A stretch of DNA of 64,000 bases from Pseudoneurospora amorphoporcata. Its lineage: Eukaryota > Ascomycota > Sordariomycetes > Sordariales > Sordariaceae. The stretch spans positions 177,653 through 241,652 of the forward strand of contig MU859092.1 of the NCBI GenBank assembly GCA_033297205.1, given 5' to 3'. Position numbers and translations under genes: made by a program. Positions within the stretch are counted from its first letter, which is position 1, and every line of letters begins with the position of its first letter. Positions 1 to 10,938 of the stretch are shown in pieces. Under the pieces are notes generated by a model that saw only the letters and a program-made list of their open reading frames with translations, ran no database searches and was not told the origin of the DNA.

Positions 1-994
1 AAACCCAAGTCGAACGGCCCGCGCAGCTCGCCGATGTGCTTGAAATGAGGGCAGCGCGGCAGCGAGTCGTACTTGGGTCCGTAGTCGTCTTCTTCGGCCG
101 GCATCTCCGGTACGGCGCGGTAGCCTGTGTCGCCGCCGAACCAGACGGATTTGCCGCCTGACTTGACGGCGAAGGAGCACCAGAGGGTGGTGTCCTTGTC
201 CCAGCCGGTGCGGGCTGACGAGTGTTGGCATGGCAGGCAAGATACTTTGGCCTCGATCTCTTGGGTGGTCTCGTTGCCGTCAGAAGTGGTGACAGGCTTC
301 TTGACCGTCAGAGTGGCGTCCTCCCACCAGTCCATCTCGGTCACCTTGTCGATACCGGTGTCGCGGAACCAGCTCGCCAGTCCCAAGCCGACAAAGAAGT
401 GGGCTTCCGGGTTGTGCTTGACGAGCTCGCGCACGGTCGGCTCCGACAGGTGGTCATAGTGCGAGTGCGAAATGACGATGGCATCCAGCTTGGGAATGTC
501 GGCCAGCGTGCATGGCGGCTGGGTGTACCGCTTGGGACCGATAAAGCGGCTGGGCGCACAGCGATCTTCAAAGACGGGGTCGAAGAGCACGCGCAGACCG
601 TTGGGATACTCGACGTAATAGCAGGCATGGCCAAGCCAGGTGGCGCGCAGGGCCTTGGTGTCGTTGCTGGTTTGGGCCTGAGTGCTCTCTTCAAGGAAGC
701 GAGGCTTGATGACGGGAACCTGAACATTTGACAAGTCGGGAGCTGGCATCTTGCCCTGGAGCTTTGACCTAGGTGTAAGCATGTGTTAGCGCAATGAACA
801 AGTGTCATTTATGATGGTCCTTACAAGAACATCTTCCCTACTGTCTGCAGAACGTTGCGCAGGACACCGGCAGACGGATGCGGGTTCTGGAACCCAACGA
901 GTTCACCGTTGGCATCCCTGACATGATGGTCGGTGGCATCCTCAGGCACGACACCCAACGTGGGCTTGGACACGGTGGTTGAGTGTCGGGCCAT
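1..994 (-). CDS. FMP30 / NAPE-PLD-like metallo-beta-lactamase hydrolase, 3' end cut by window edge
   Basis: Exon 1 is 994..825, the intron 824..769 (GTAAGG to CTAG), and exon 2 runs from 768 off the left edge, giving about 312 visible residues. The metallo-beta-lactamase metal motif HSHYDH lies near residue 157, and a second metal-site segment, FGGDTGY, follows further on. The last visible stretch, FKHIGELRGPFDLG, matches the conserved end of the NAPE-hydrolysing phospholipase D family. Members of that family (yeast Fmp30, animal NAPE-PLD) use two zinc ions to cleave N-acyl-phosphatidylethanolamine; yeast Fmp30 is a mitochondrial membrane protein linked to cardiolipin balance. The start is the first ATG that opens a frame continuous across the intron. 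The final metal-binding histidine is outside the window. The family is certain to superfamily level and the NAPE-PLD branch is likely. Confidence 0.85.
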
Positions 995-3046
995 GGTGTT
1001 GAAGGGTTTCGTTAATGAAGATGGGTGCACGGGTGATGATGATGCAGACAGGAACAGACGTGCGCGGTTCGTCGCAACTGCTGAACAAGTCGACGACCAT
1101 CTAGACCGGCATGCTGCCCCTTTAAGTCGAATAACTGACAGTCCGGATGGCGTCCACGACAAGAATAGACTTCTTAGCTTGTCCGACCGCAAACCCGCCG
1201 AGACATGTCGGGAACTGCCACTCATTATGAGGATGGCCCTGTTGGTGTGGGTGGTGCTTGCCCCACTTGCTATAACCGCTAACAGTGACAGGCGAAGGCA
1301 GCGGTACAAAATGAATGCGGCCGCGTTCCAGGTTAATAACGTAATAAAGTGACCACCAAATCGCACTTCACCCGCGTAAGGGTATCTTTTTTACCGTCTG
1401 ACTGCAGCGCGCCGACCGCCAACACAACCAACCGAACCTCAAATCCCCTTCTTCTGAATCTTCAACAAGTTCTTTCACCTCCGCGGTTCCGATCCTGACA
1501 GATTGGGTGCCGCGTGTGGCGTTGGGGGTTGAGGGTCAGCTTGGTGGTTGATTGGCGGTGCCCCCGAAAAGCAGTAAAAGCTCTCACAGAAAAGTGCTCT
1601 TTTTCCCGCCCAAAAAAGAAAGAAAGGAAACACTGCGCAAAGGGGGAAAAAAAATCCATTGGCCGAACCTCGGCGTTGCCCCGGGTGCTTGGCATGTGCA
1701 GCGGAGCGGGTTAGGGTTGCTGCCTGTTGCGACATCCCAGTCTGATAGGGCTTGGCGTCAACGATGGTTCAGGGGTCAAAGTGAGGCCATTCCCAACTTG
1801 AATTGTTCAAGTCAAACATCCAACTTTATCATCCTTCCGCAGTCTAACTGACCGGATTAGGCTATTCTCCCGCCACAGCTCCAGCATCGAGTAACACATG
1901 CACTCGTTTTCCCATTGCTGGAATATACTGTACGGCAGAGATTGCAAACACAAAACGACCATGGAAGCCTCATTTAGCCGCAAGGCTGCTACCCATCCAC
2001 CGAAACCAAAACACGGGGAAACCTTGTCATGTGGTGTCATGTATATCCTTCTTTGGCCATCCCGACCTCCTTTTAGGAATTAACTCCGGTGACACTGATT
2101 TCTATTGAAGGTCACGGAAAAGCTAAAGACATTCAGAATATTCAAACGGAATTTAACCTGTAAGAGCTTAAAAGATAAACGGGGGTGGGAGTGCGGTCAA
2201 TTTGGGTGTTAAGGTGGGTGATGGGAAGGGATATGGAAGTGTGAAGGCGTGGGTGACGGATAATACGAGGGAGATTGGGCTGATTGAGACGGGGGTTTGA
2301 TGAGGCAAAGGGGGGGGGGGGGGAGCGTGAGCGTGCCGAGCAGGGCCATGGTTACTGTGGTATTGTATCCTGTTGAAGGTGGTGGGCAAAAGTAGAGTGT
2401 CTCGAGGTGGTGTTTAGGTTAGTCGCCGAATCTGGTGTTGTGGTCTTTTCTTAGTGTACCACGGGCATGGCTTACCTCTGACTGGTTTATACACCAAGTC
2501 AAATGCTTTCATTTCACACTCAGCTATCAAGAACCCATATACTTTGGTGACGGACTTGCGGTTGATTTTGAATTGGATTTATGTCGACTAATAGCTATTT
2601 TTCGTACTAAACCTAAAGGTAGTCAGTGCCGTAGAATCAGAGTTGTCGATGGAAGTAGAAAACAAGAACCGGAAGGGAAGACAGTGCAAATGCTCGGCCT
2701 CCAAACTCAGCCGCACGCAGATCCAGGAAACGCAACTGGAGAACTACCTTTCATATCCTGCCTGATATCTTTTCTTCCAAGCCCTGTGGACAGCTGGCCA
2801 CTCCATGTCACTCCTCCCTCAACACCCGCCCCCTTCACTCTTCTCCTCCATTATTTTTTTTCGTTTCCTATACCGCTTTAAATGACTTCCAGTTTTCTTC
2901 CTGCCCTCTTTCGATGCCTGATCTCAATCCGCATTTCGCCCTTGATAATCTCTCTCCCAGTCTTCCTCTCCTTGTCCCTTCATGCCCCTTCCTTCCTTCC
3001 CTTCTGGGCTTTTGTCGAACGAGGAGCCGAAAAGGCCACCTCAATA
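995..3046. other. Intergenic, no gene seen
   Basis: This stretch holds only short overlapping open frames with no recognisable motif and no splice-supported gene. It includes an uninterrupted run of 14 G at 2310..2323 and A-rich tracts near 1605..1655. The part from about 2760 to 2900 is C/T-rich and lies just downstream of the Pro/Ala-rich gene, so it may include that gene's 3' UTR. Confidence 0.6.
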
Positions 3047-3712
3047 CTAAGGAGCAACACAAACAACCATCGGCGGCGGTCCGTGCGGTGCACCTTGAGG
3101 CGGAGCAGCTCCCACAACACTGCTGTTCGGCAACACCGTTCCACCGGGCATGTACGCGTATCCGTTGACGACCTGCGGAGCCTGCTGAACCTGTTGAACT
3201 TGGACGGGGTAGTAAGTGACCGGACCGGGAGGCGGCGGCGGGGGCGGAGGTGCCTGGGGTGCGAAGCCGCCTGTGAGGTAGGTCGTGGTGGTGACGGTGT
3301 TGGTCACGACTGGCATCGGCGGCGGCGGAGGGGGAGGAGGCAGAGGCGGAGCGTGGAACCAAGTGGTGGTGGTTTGGGCGGCGTAGCCACCGCCACCTGG
3401 GTAGACGAAGTAGGGGGAGGCCATCGTGTAGATGATGTGACCGAGAGGGTTCGTGGTGTGCCCGTGTGCTGCTGCTGCACCATGTGCGCCTACTGCGGCA
3501 CCTGATGCTGCGCCTGTAGCTGCGCCAGTGGCTGCTCCGGCTGCTGCTCCGGCTGTTGCTCCGGCTGTGGAGTGGTGGTCTCCGGCTGCGGACTGGTGGT
3601 CTCCAAAGGCACTTCTAGCTTCGTTGCCGTCGAGTTCTGAAGCTGGCGCGGGTGGTACGTGATCAGCCGGTGGGACAGATTTCTGTTCTTGATCGCCTGC
3701 TTCGCCGGACAT
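3047..3712 (-). CDS. Pro/Ala/Gly-rich hypothetical protein (221 aa)
   Basis: I do not recognise this protein. It reads from ATG at 3712 to a stop at 3047. The first 45 residues are acidic and hydrophilic. Residues of roughly 50-85 are an Ala/Gly/Thr repeat built from GAAxGAAT-like units. Two runs of seven to eight prolines follow, separated by a Thr-rich segment, then a Gln/Val-rich stretch (VQVQQVQQ). There is no signal peptide or transmembrane helix. Frame length and strong codon bias favour a real gene. The sequence TGTGCAG just upstream of the start looks like a 3' splice site. An alternative model would start at ATG 3876 and splice in frame to this exon (donor GTCAGC), adding about 23 residues. 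It is probably intrinsically disordered; no function can be assigned. Confidence 0.6.
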   Translation of the reverse strand: MSGEAGDQEQKSVPPADHVPPAPASELDGNEARSAFGDHQSAAGDHHSTAGATAGAAAGAATGAATGAASGAAVGAHGAAAAHGHTTNPLGHIIYTMASPYFVYPGGGGYAAQTTTTWFHAPPLPPPPPPPPMPVVTNTVTTTTYLTGGFAPQAPPPPPPPPGPVTYYPVQVQQVQQAPQVVNGYAYMPGGTVLPNSSVVGAAPPQGAPHGPPPMVVCVAP

Positions 3713-4495
3713 AGCGTCGAAATTTCTGCACAGGCAATTAGAATAAGGGTGTGATAAGCTGGAGGTAGAATTCGCAGGTAGGCAGCTGGGGCTTTTGTAG
3801 ACAATGGGAGGGGTGCTGACCTCGAAAACCAAACCGTTGCTGTCGGCAAGAAGAGCCCCTTGGATGTGTCAGACAAAGGAAAGAGGGGCGTTGGATGTGT
3901 TAATCACAGGTGGCCGGAGAAGAGTGACTCGATCTGGGTTGGGGTTTCGGCATTCGGGGGATCACGAGTTTCGACTGTGCTTGAAATACTTGGAGAGGCA
4001 GCTGTCAGGGTCTTGGGACTGAGACAGGATGAAAACAGCCCCAATCCCAAGTGGGAAACTCCGCCATTACCCATTATTGGCGGTGCGTCAATAAGATCCA
4101 AGTCGTTTGTTTCCCTTAGACTAGAGCGATCCCGGTCTGGACTCACCTTCCTCCTCTAGATGTGGACCACTTATTTCCCACGTTGCCTTTCCCGACCGCA
4201 GCCCGTTTGCTTCCTTTTACATTGGATGAAGCCAACACCATTCACATGTCGTTATGTCACCGCTTCGATTATGAGCCGATCACGTTGTGTGTCTAATTAT
4301 AATCAGTGACCAGTGCTCTCTAGAACATCATGGAACGCTAGTATACGTGGGATGTGGTAAGTGATTCGAACTTTTCATGTGTCATTTAACTCGTAATGGT
4401 ATCCTTGATTAAAGTGGTCATGTCAAAACGCCACGTTCACCGTCTCCTGATAATTCTTTCTCTTCAATGACCTATGTGACCCTGTAAGCCTCCAC
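3713..4495. other. Intergenic, includes probable spliced leader of the Pro/Ala-rich gene
   Basis: The first 200 bases probably hold the 5' leader, and perhaps an intron, of the minus-strand gene ending at 3712. The rest shows no coding signal. Confidence 0.5.
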
Positions 4496-5104
4496 TTACT
4501 TCCTCTCCTCAGCGAGCATCTTCTCCGCCGCCTTGGACAGATCCTTCAAGGCATCTTGACGCTTGTACTTGGCATCCTCGATAACACCTACGACACCATG
4601 TTAGCAACGTGAATACAGACAGGTATTTCTCAAGGTGTGTGTTTGCTTACCGAGGTCGGCATCGTTCGAGAACTTGGCGCTCCAACGGACAAAGGTGGTG
4701 CCGGCAAACTCTCCAGAGGTTACGGCCCAGAGACGGATGGTGTTGACGACGCTGGAGTAGGGCAACTTGGGCTCGGCATTGATGACGCTGAAGGTGATGA
4801 AGTGTTCGAGCGTCTGCGTAGCAGTGAACGGTTAACAACAAACATTCGCTTGGGAAGGACATGATGGCTTTCTTACGCTGTGCTCGTCCTGTTTAAGCTC
4901 GATGACATCGCCATCCTTGTAGGTCCACCTCACAATGTCGGTCTCGTCGCTGGTGCCCTTGACATGTTCGGCCTTGGAGATGGCGGACCAGAACTTGTCG
5001 AACTCATGGAGCTTGATGAAGTGCCACACAAACGAGAGGGGTGCCTTGATAACGGCACTCTCGACGACCTCACCAATGAAGCTGAAGGGCTTGCTCTCAG
5101 ACAT
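4496..5104 (-). CDS. Bet v 1 / START-like (SRPBCC fold) protein, 160 aa
   Basis: Three exons, 5104..4877, 4813..4651 and 4587..4496, are joined through GTAAGA/GCAG and GTAAGC/GTAG introns and give 160 residues. The N-terminus (FSFIGEVVESAVIKAPLSFVW) has the alternating beta-strand pattern of the polyketide cyclase / Bet v 1-like superfamily. The central part (DGDVIELKQDEHS, then a strand-rich segment with W and F residues) fits the same ligand-binding helix-grip fold. The C-terminus is a charged helix (DALKDLSKAAEKMLAEERK), as usual for the fold. No signal peptide is present, so it is probably cytosolic. Members bind hydrophobic ligands or act as aromatases; the substrate here cannot be told. 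The start is the only ATG before the conserved first strand. Confidence 0.8.
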
Positions 5105-6152
5105 GTTGGATGAAGCTGTGTTTTTGTTGACTGTTTTGGTTCGATTGGTGTGATGTGTGGGATTTTTTCGAGATGATTTGAAACAGACTTTGAAGTGTTG
5201 TAATCTGCAAGCTTTGAAGCTAAGTAGTGGAGTGGTGTTTGTTGTTTGTTGAAAGGAGGAGAAAACGGACATTTGGAGTAAGTTGAAGATTCCAATACGT
5301 CATACGAAGATCACAGCACAATGATAGGATGGCAAGCGCGGGGTTTGGGGATTTCGGCGGTTTCCAAACATATTGAGGAAGCACTGCACCTTCCCGTCTC
5401 AGAGATGGCTGGACATTATTCGCCTTCCTTTCGCAATCACTGTCTTCACCGTCACTCCTTCCTCACCAGCATATTCAAAGTCTTGAACGAATGCAGTGCT
5501 CTTGGCAATGTCGAATGTTGCTGTCTGCAAATCAGTTTGGACGTCTCTTGGCGTACTCATCTGAATGGGCTTCACTCCACCATTATTATATCACGGACGC
5601 TAAGTCAGAATGCATCTCAGTCACTCGTCATATGGCAGTCACTCATCACGAAGCAGCTTTAAAATACGGTAACATCACGGTGAACTGTTTTTATCTCAAG
5701 CAGTATCACTTCAACATAGGATATCATAGTGTCCAGAAGGCATGCTGGAAAAGGAATATCGACAAAGAGAGGCCTCACCCACTCCCCGCTGTCCCATGCT
5801 CAGAAACCCGCAACAACCAAGAACCCCATAGTCCATACGCCAAGTCCCAGAAATACACCTCAACTTTGCCCAATGACTTCCTCATAAAACCCATCCATCC
5901 TTCCTACAACCCCGATCCTCCAGAATACCCCAACAATGCGTCCCCACAATTTCGTCGTGTCCTCGCCACGAGCACATGCTTTGTCCCGGCCTCAAGTCTC
6001 CTCCCAAGTCCTAATCCCGAGTCCCAATCCCATGATGAAGTGGTTTGATAACCCAGCACAGATGCCTGTTCTCGTGGTCCACCAGTAGTCGACTTTCTTT
6101 CGTGTGTTGGCAACGGGCTGCGTCCTAAACCTCCGCCCAAAACCCTCGGCGA
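5105..6152. other. Intergenic, no gene seen
   Basis: About 1 kb between two minus-strand genes. A 185-codon plus-strand open frame at 5491..6048 has no family motif and lacks the codon bias of neighbouring genes, so I do not call it. The first 200 bases are the leader of the Bet v 1-like gene. Confidence 0.5.
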
Positions 6153-7400
6153 TCAAATGTTTCCCAATCCAAGTCCTCCCAAGAGTTCAGCCAGCCTTTT
6201 GTCGTTCTTCTCTTGGCCAAGTCCACCTCCTTGTTGGAAGAACTCGTAGCGCGTCATCGAGCCCGCCTCCTGGCAACACATGCAGATCCAATGGATAGTG
6301 TTTAGATTTGCTCCTCCGTCTCTGGTTTGGAAGTTGTGAGCGTCGACGCCAGGACGAACCATGCACCCAGGACACGGTTTGTAGTCCCGCTCACGAAGAC
6401 TGAAGCGGAACTGGACCCACTCGTTCATGCGACGAACTTGTTCCAGGAACTGGTCTGCCCGGAGAAGTCTGTGGCCAAGGCATAGATCCGCCGTGATAAG
6501 TTTTTTGCAAGAGCATCGAAAAAGCTTCTTGGCTGTTCGGTACATGCCGGGAGCATTGTCGGCAAGAGCCTGCGCCAGCGAGTCTGACGTGGGAGGCGTC
6601 GCGACAGGGAATGATGTGTTGTCGTGGCAGCGCATCATGTGTTCAGCGATGGCTCCAGACTCATAACTCTTTTGCATGTTCTCCAAGTGGCTCTGGTCCC
6701 GTTCCAGCGCTGCTTCGGCCTCGGCCCAACGGGACTCCTGTTGTGCCTCTTGTGCGGAACAGGGTGCGCAAAGAAAGGCGCGCGACTTTACCACCTGATC
6801 GTCCGTAAACCACTCTGGTAGTCCGTTGAGCACCAGCAGCCTGCTCTGGTCGCTGCAGTGGCCGCAAAGCTTGTGCGGCTCGAGATGGGTATGGTCGGCG
6901 CAAGTTCGCACAACCCCGTTGTGCGCCAGTTGGGGGTCCAAGGTGCAGGGAGGTACCGTGGTGGCTGGATCAACACGAGCATCTCTCGCGCAGAAGCCCA
7001 AGGCCTGGTAGCCTGAGTACTTGACTTGCTCGATAACTGGCGAGCTGCATTCGGTAAACCCTCGATGGGCGGGAAACACTCTCGGAATGGCCAACTGTGA
7101 AGAGATGGTGGGAAGTCCAATGAAGTTGTTGTTTCCGGGATAACAGAATCCTCCTGGGCGCGGAGGCATGGGGAGTTGAGGTTGGTAGTAGATCCTGGGC
7201 AATGTGTCGTATGTCTTTCTTTCAAAGCGTCGTCCTGGAAGCTCGTCGGTAGGAACGCTAAGGTTGTAGATGTCGGTGCCGTTGGATAGCTGGAGAACGC
7301 CAGGTCGCGGGCAGCCCCTGGGTCGGCGCCTGGAATCGCGGCCAACCGACATCTTGCTAAGGAGCTGGACGAGATCGTCCGGGGATGTGGAAGGTCCCAT
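6153..7400 (-). CDS. Orphan Cys/His-rich protein, probably metal-binding (415 aa)
   Basis: Single exon, ATG at 7400, stop at 6153. No family is recognised. The first 120 residues are basic and proline-rich. Cysteine pairs with zinc-ligand spacing then recur: C167 with H170, C179-C182, C211-C214, C258-H259, C296/C298, C307 with H310, C343-C346 (CPGC) and C373/C375/C376. Residues 216-250 form a charged helix (QEAQQESRWAEAEAALERDQ), possibly a coiled coil. There is no signal peptide or membrane segment. The spacing suggests several treble-clef or zinc-ribbon-like sites, which is inference. Intact length and coding-like codon use argue for a working gene. Confidence 0.65.
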   Translation of the reverse strand: MGPSTSPDDLVQLLSKMSVGRDSRRRPRGCPRPGVLQLSNGTDIYNLSVPTDELPGRRFERKTYDTLPRIYYQPQLPMPPRPGGFCYPGNNNFIGLPTISSQLAIPRVFPAHRGFTECSSPVIEQVKYSGYQALGFCARDARVDPATTVPPCTLDPQLAHNGVVRTCADHTHLEPHKLCGHCSDQSRLLVLNGLPEWFTDDQVVKSRAFLCAPCSAQEAQQESRWAEAEAALERDQSHLENMQKSYESGAIAEHMMRCHDNTSFPVATPPTSDSLAQALADNAPGMYRTAKKLFRCSCKKLITADLCLGHRLLRADQFLEQVRRMNEWVQFRFSLRERDYKPCPGCMVRPGVDAHNFQTRDGGANLNTIHWICMCCQEAGSMTRYEFFQQGGGLGQEKNDKRLAELLGGLGLGNI

Positions 7401-9831
7401 GATGTTGTTTGATGTGAAGTACGACTGCTTGTGTGGCGTTTTAGGTTGCTCGTTGTAGAGTACTGTGAGGTACTTGAAGGGGGCCCTTGATGATTACCAG
7501 TGAGCGGATGGTCAAGTGGTGTGAGGGGGGAGAAGTTTGTGAGGCTTACTCTTTGGTGGAAAAAGTTGCTTAAAGTACCCCTGGGGGAGGGAGTTGACTG
7601 TCGGTAGATGTTGAATCTTTGCATGGTCGCCTACACGGTCGCAACAGAATGAAGAGGCTATAAGGCCGAGTTTGAGTCACTGTCATCTGAACAGTGAGAA
7701 GAACAGCAAGGTTGAACTGGGCTGTTCAGGAATGACGAATCTTGATCCGAACCTTGACCCCTATGCGGTCCCTCCGATATAAACATTCACCGAGCTCAGG
7801 AGCTGGAGGAGAACAATGGCATTGTTCCTGCGGACAGTCTTGTATAAGCCAAGAACGTGAGCGAGGCTGGTCGTGGTTTGGACTTGGCCCATTCTCTTGT
7901 GAAGATGTCAACTATTTGAGAAGAGAACGGCCACTGTTTACGGCCACAGGGTGAACAATTCGACTGTTGTATGATGGAATATTTGGCCAAGGAGACACAA
8001 TACCTCGGAAACGAAAGGTAAGGAAGATTCGGGGGAATAAGAATATATATAGTATGTCAAGTAGGTACTTGGAGATGATGAACAACTTGGCTGAATCTGA
8101 TGTGCAAAGATTTATATGAGACACGCAAAAACAGAATGCAATGAATGACTGGGCTGTCCAGGACCAGGGGCAGTGCTAGACAGTCACCCGCGACTGCTGT
8201 TGTTGTTTTGGCAAGTGGAAAGTGAGGGGCTCACCAATGTTCCTGTTGGAAGGTGTGACCGGCAGTCAAGCCCTGTAACCCCAAATGGTAGGTATCTTGG
8301 CTAGAAATGGAAAACACGAGCGTAGTGTGCATGGTGTTACCGCTGTGCCTTCCCTGACGAGTAGAGTATATGCGGGTGGGAAAAAAAAAAAAAAACGATG
8401 CTTGTTGTTTGTTACCTAACATGGTGTCTAACACCAAATTGGCGAGGGCTACAAGATAAGGGCTATTTTGCTGCTCTGTAGGCTGCTGCTTTGCTACACA
8501 GCCTCTGCGTACCATTCTGGTCCGTTCGCTGCCCGTCCCGTCTTCGCACATGGACAACTCTTTCATTCAATTGAGCGGCCTGCGATATCGGTTAGGGATA
8601 GAAGAGCTCCTCTTACTGCACTACATGCTGCCAGAACGAAGACGGCTTCAATACCTATTTGGAATCGACTCGGACAGTGGCTCAACATGGTCTGTGACAA
8701 AGATTCCGCTAACGATTAATTGCTTATCAAGCCACAGATCTCAATATTCCGCGGTAGCCTCTGGACCATCCATGCCCCCACGTCGTTAGCTGTCGCTGGG
8801 CATTGAAGCATCGATATTCCACTCTATGGATCTGAATGGATCGCGGCACGGCGGCTACCTCCTGGTTTCCAAGCGCGCGGGAAGGCTTTCTGTGCCACAC
8901 GCTTGCTGCGCGCCTTTTGGCGATGCCGCGTGCCTGGGACGCTGTTGTACTCCGTCAGTTTGCCGACGGGAGTTGACGGGCCCAATGCCATGGCCAGACA
9001 AGGCCAAGGGCTTGCCAGTCGCCATATCGACTTTCTCTACTCGGGAGGCATCATGGTCTTGAAGGGAAGAGTTCCCGCCATCTCCTCAGGATTCAATCTC
9101 ACGTCATTCCTCACCCACTGGAAGCGCCAAAGCCAAATCGCCGACAACCAACAAATGGCAAGCAACTGGGGGGAAGCACCCGAAATTTAAAAACACTGGG
9201 CTTGGATGGTGCAACGAGGGCAACTCGTCGAGGTCTCGATTCCCGCTCATCAAGACCGCCGTTTAACGAGCCACGGGCCTAACACCGGATGGGATTGACC
9301 AAGCCAGGCCTAGCCTAGCCCAAGATCAACGCCTCAGCCGCAATGCCCGCCCAGCAAGGCAGGTGAAGCTCTCCCCAGCCCCAGACAGGGGGGCTGCACC
9401 GTTGCACGAGGAGGGGGACCCATCTCTCCACGCTGGTGGGTGGGTGCATGGGTTCTTTTAGCGTCTTGAACCGCGTCGTCGTCGTCGTCGTCGTCGTTCT
9501 TCTCCTCGTCAGCTTCCTGCCTCTTCATATTCCTCTCCTCTGCTTTTCCGCTTCCGCTATTTCGCCCATGCTCCCTCCCTCCACGCTCGCTACTCTGCTG
9601 GTTTCACTGCTGGATGGATTGTGTCTTTCGTTTATGCTCGCCATCAGTGAGGCTTTTGGGCTTCAGGTTTCTTCGACAGCACTATATTCTAATTTCTGTG
9701 GGTGGCCTTGATTACCTACCTTTCTTTTTCCATCTTTGTCAGCTTTCCAAAGTCACATAACCACCCCTTTACGGCCTTGGCTGGGACTTCGAACCTGGTA
9801 CGCTGCCGGAACACCAACGCACTCGGACACA
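7401..9831. other. Intergenic, no gene seen
   Basis: This 2.4 kb stretch separates divergently transcribed genes. It holds an A15-type tract near 8379..8395 and a (CGT)8 microsatellite at 9474..9497. The last 350 bases are C/T-rich and look like the leader of the plus-strand surface-protein gene. Small open frames in 8.4-9.2 kb show no motif. Confidence 0.5.
9474..9497. repeat. (CGT)8 microsatellite
   Basis: Eight perfect CGT units in the C/T-rich leader region upstream of the surface-protein gene. Confidence 0.9.
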
Positions 9832-10938
9832 ATGCTCGGACTGCATAGGTTGTCAATCCTCCCCCCGGCTCTAATTGCGCTTGTTCTCACATCCATCCCA
9901 TACACCGCTGCCACTATCGACTTGTTCGACTTTCCGGTCAATGCATATGACTGCTTGAACCAAGCATCCACCGCCTCCAACTGTGCCGCCGGGACCGCTT
10001 CTGAGGCGAACTCGTGCTTCTGCAACAATGGAGGAAATTTTGTTACGGGGACGGCCAGATGTTTGGCAGAGTCGGATCCGGGAGACCTTGCCGAGGTATA
10101 TGGCACGTTAAAATCGACATGTGCCGCAAATAATACGCCTTTGAATGTTGGCCAAGAACAGTACTATTCGGCTGCTGGCTTCACTGGTACGGCGAGGCCG
10201 CCTAAGGCGACAACAACCAAGATCTCCATCACAGTTTCGACTCTGACTTCGGCGTCCACCTCGTTCATAACATCCACATCACCCTCAGGAACAACCCTCA
10301 AAAGCGCACCAGTGGAAACGGCAACGTCCGGGAGTGATGCTGAGTCGTCGCGGTCAGGGATTGGCAGCGTAAACGAAGATGATGGGTTATCGACGGGAGC
10401 AAAAGCTGGAATCATTGCTGGCTCGACAGCAGCTGGCCTGGCCGTGTTGGCGGGCCTAATAATGCTGTTTGTTCGATATAAGAGGAAGAAGGATGGGGAA
10501 GAGTCGCACCCGATGCTCCCAGAGCAGCACGGCAATATGCTGCTCATACCGACTCCGGCTGAAGCGCGCGCCCTCGAGGAGGGCGGCAGTACCTCCGGCA
10601 ACTCGGGCGAATACGACTCCAAATGGAGACCTTCATCAAAGCGGACTGATCGACGCACGAGCGGGTTCAACTGGGAATCGCCATATGATTTGGCTTATAC
10701 CGGAGAGGAACCTCAACAGCCCAAACCCCCAAAGAAGGCAAAGGAGATGAATGACCGGGGCCGAGCTGAGCTCCAGGGTTGCGATCGCCAGCCAGTCGAG
10801 ATGTCGACACAAGCGCTATCGCCAAAATGGAGAGTGTCGGATGATGCTGCGCAACGATACTCGGGCACGGAGTGGGGGGCGATGGACCTAGCAGGTGAGA
10901 CAACCGCATTGTCTTGGGGCCGGGGCGGGAGGTTATAG
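9832..10938 (+). CDS. Secreted Cys-rich, single-pass membrane surface protein (368 aa)
   Basis: The chosen ATG at 9832 opens directly into a signal peptide (LSILPPALIALVLTSIPYTAA); an in-frame ATG 96 bases upstream would place 32 residues before it. The ectodomain carries six cysteines within about 65 residues (YDCLNQ, SNC, SCFC, RCLAES, KSTC), a spacing reminiscent of, but not matching, CFEM. A Ser/Thr-rich stalk of about 90 residues follows, then one transmembrane helix near residues 190-212 (AGLAVLAGLIMLFV) with a basic stop-transfer RYKRKK. The cytoplasmic tail of about 150 residues is hydrophilic. This layout (signal, Cys-rich head, O-glycosylated stalk, one helix, tail) is that of fungal wall-stress sensors or surface receptors; no ligand can be inferred. 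Confidence 0.7.
   Translation: MLGLHRLSILPPALIALVLTSIPYTAATIDLFDFPVNAYDCLNQASTASNCAAGTASEANSCFCNNGGNFVTGTARCLAESDPGDLAEVYGTLKSTCAANNTPLNVGQEQYYSAAGFTGTARPPKATTTKISITVSTLTSASTSFITSTSPSGTTLKSAPVETATSGSDAESSRSGIGSVNEDDGLSTGAKAGIIAGSTAAGLAVLAGLIMLFVRYKRKKDGEESHPMLPEQHGNMLLIPTPAEARALEEGGSTSGNSGEYDSKWRPSSKRTDRRTSGFNWESPYDLAYTGEEPQQPKPPKKAKEMNDRGRAELQGCDRQPVEMSTQALSPKWRVSDDAAQRYSGTEWGAMDLAGETTALSWGRGGRL

Noticed and set aside
5491..6048. 185-codon plus-strand open frame
   Set aside because: No motif, no codon bias, no splice or start-context support; likely chance.
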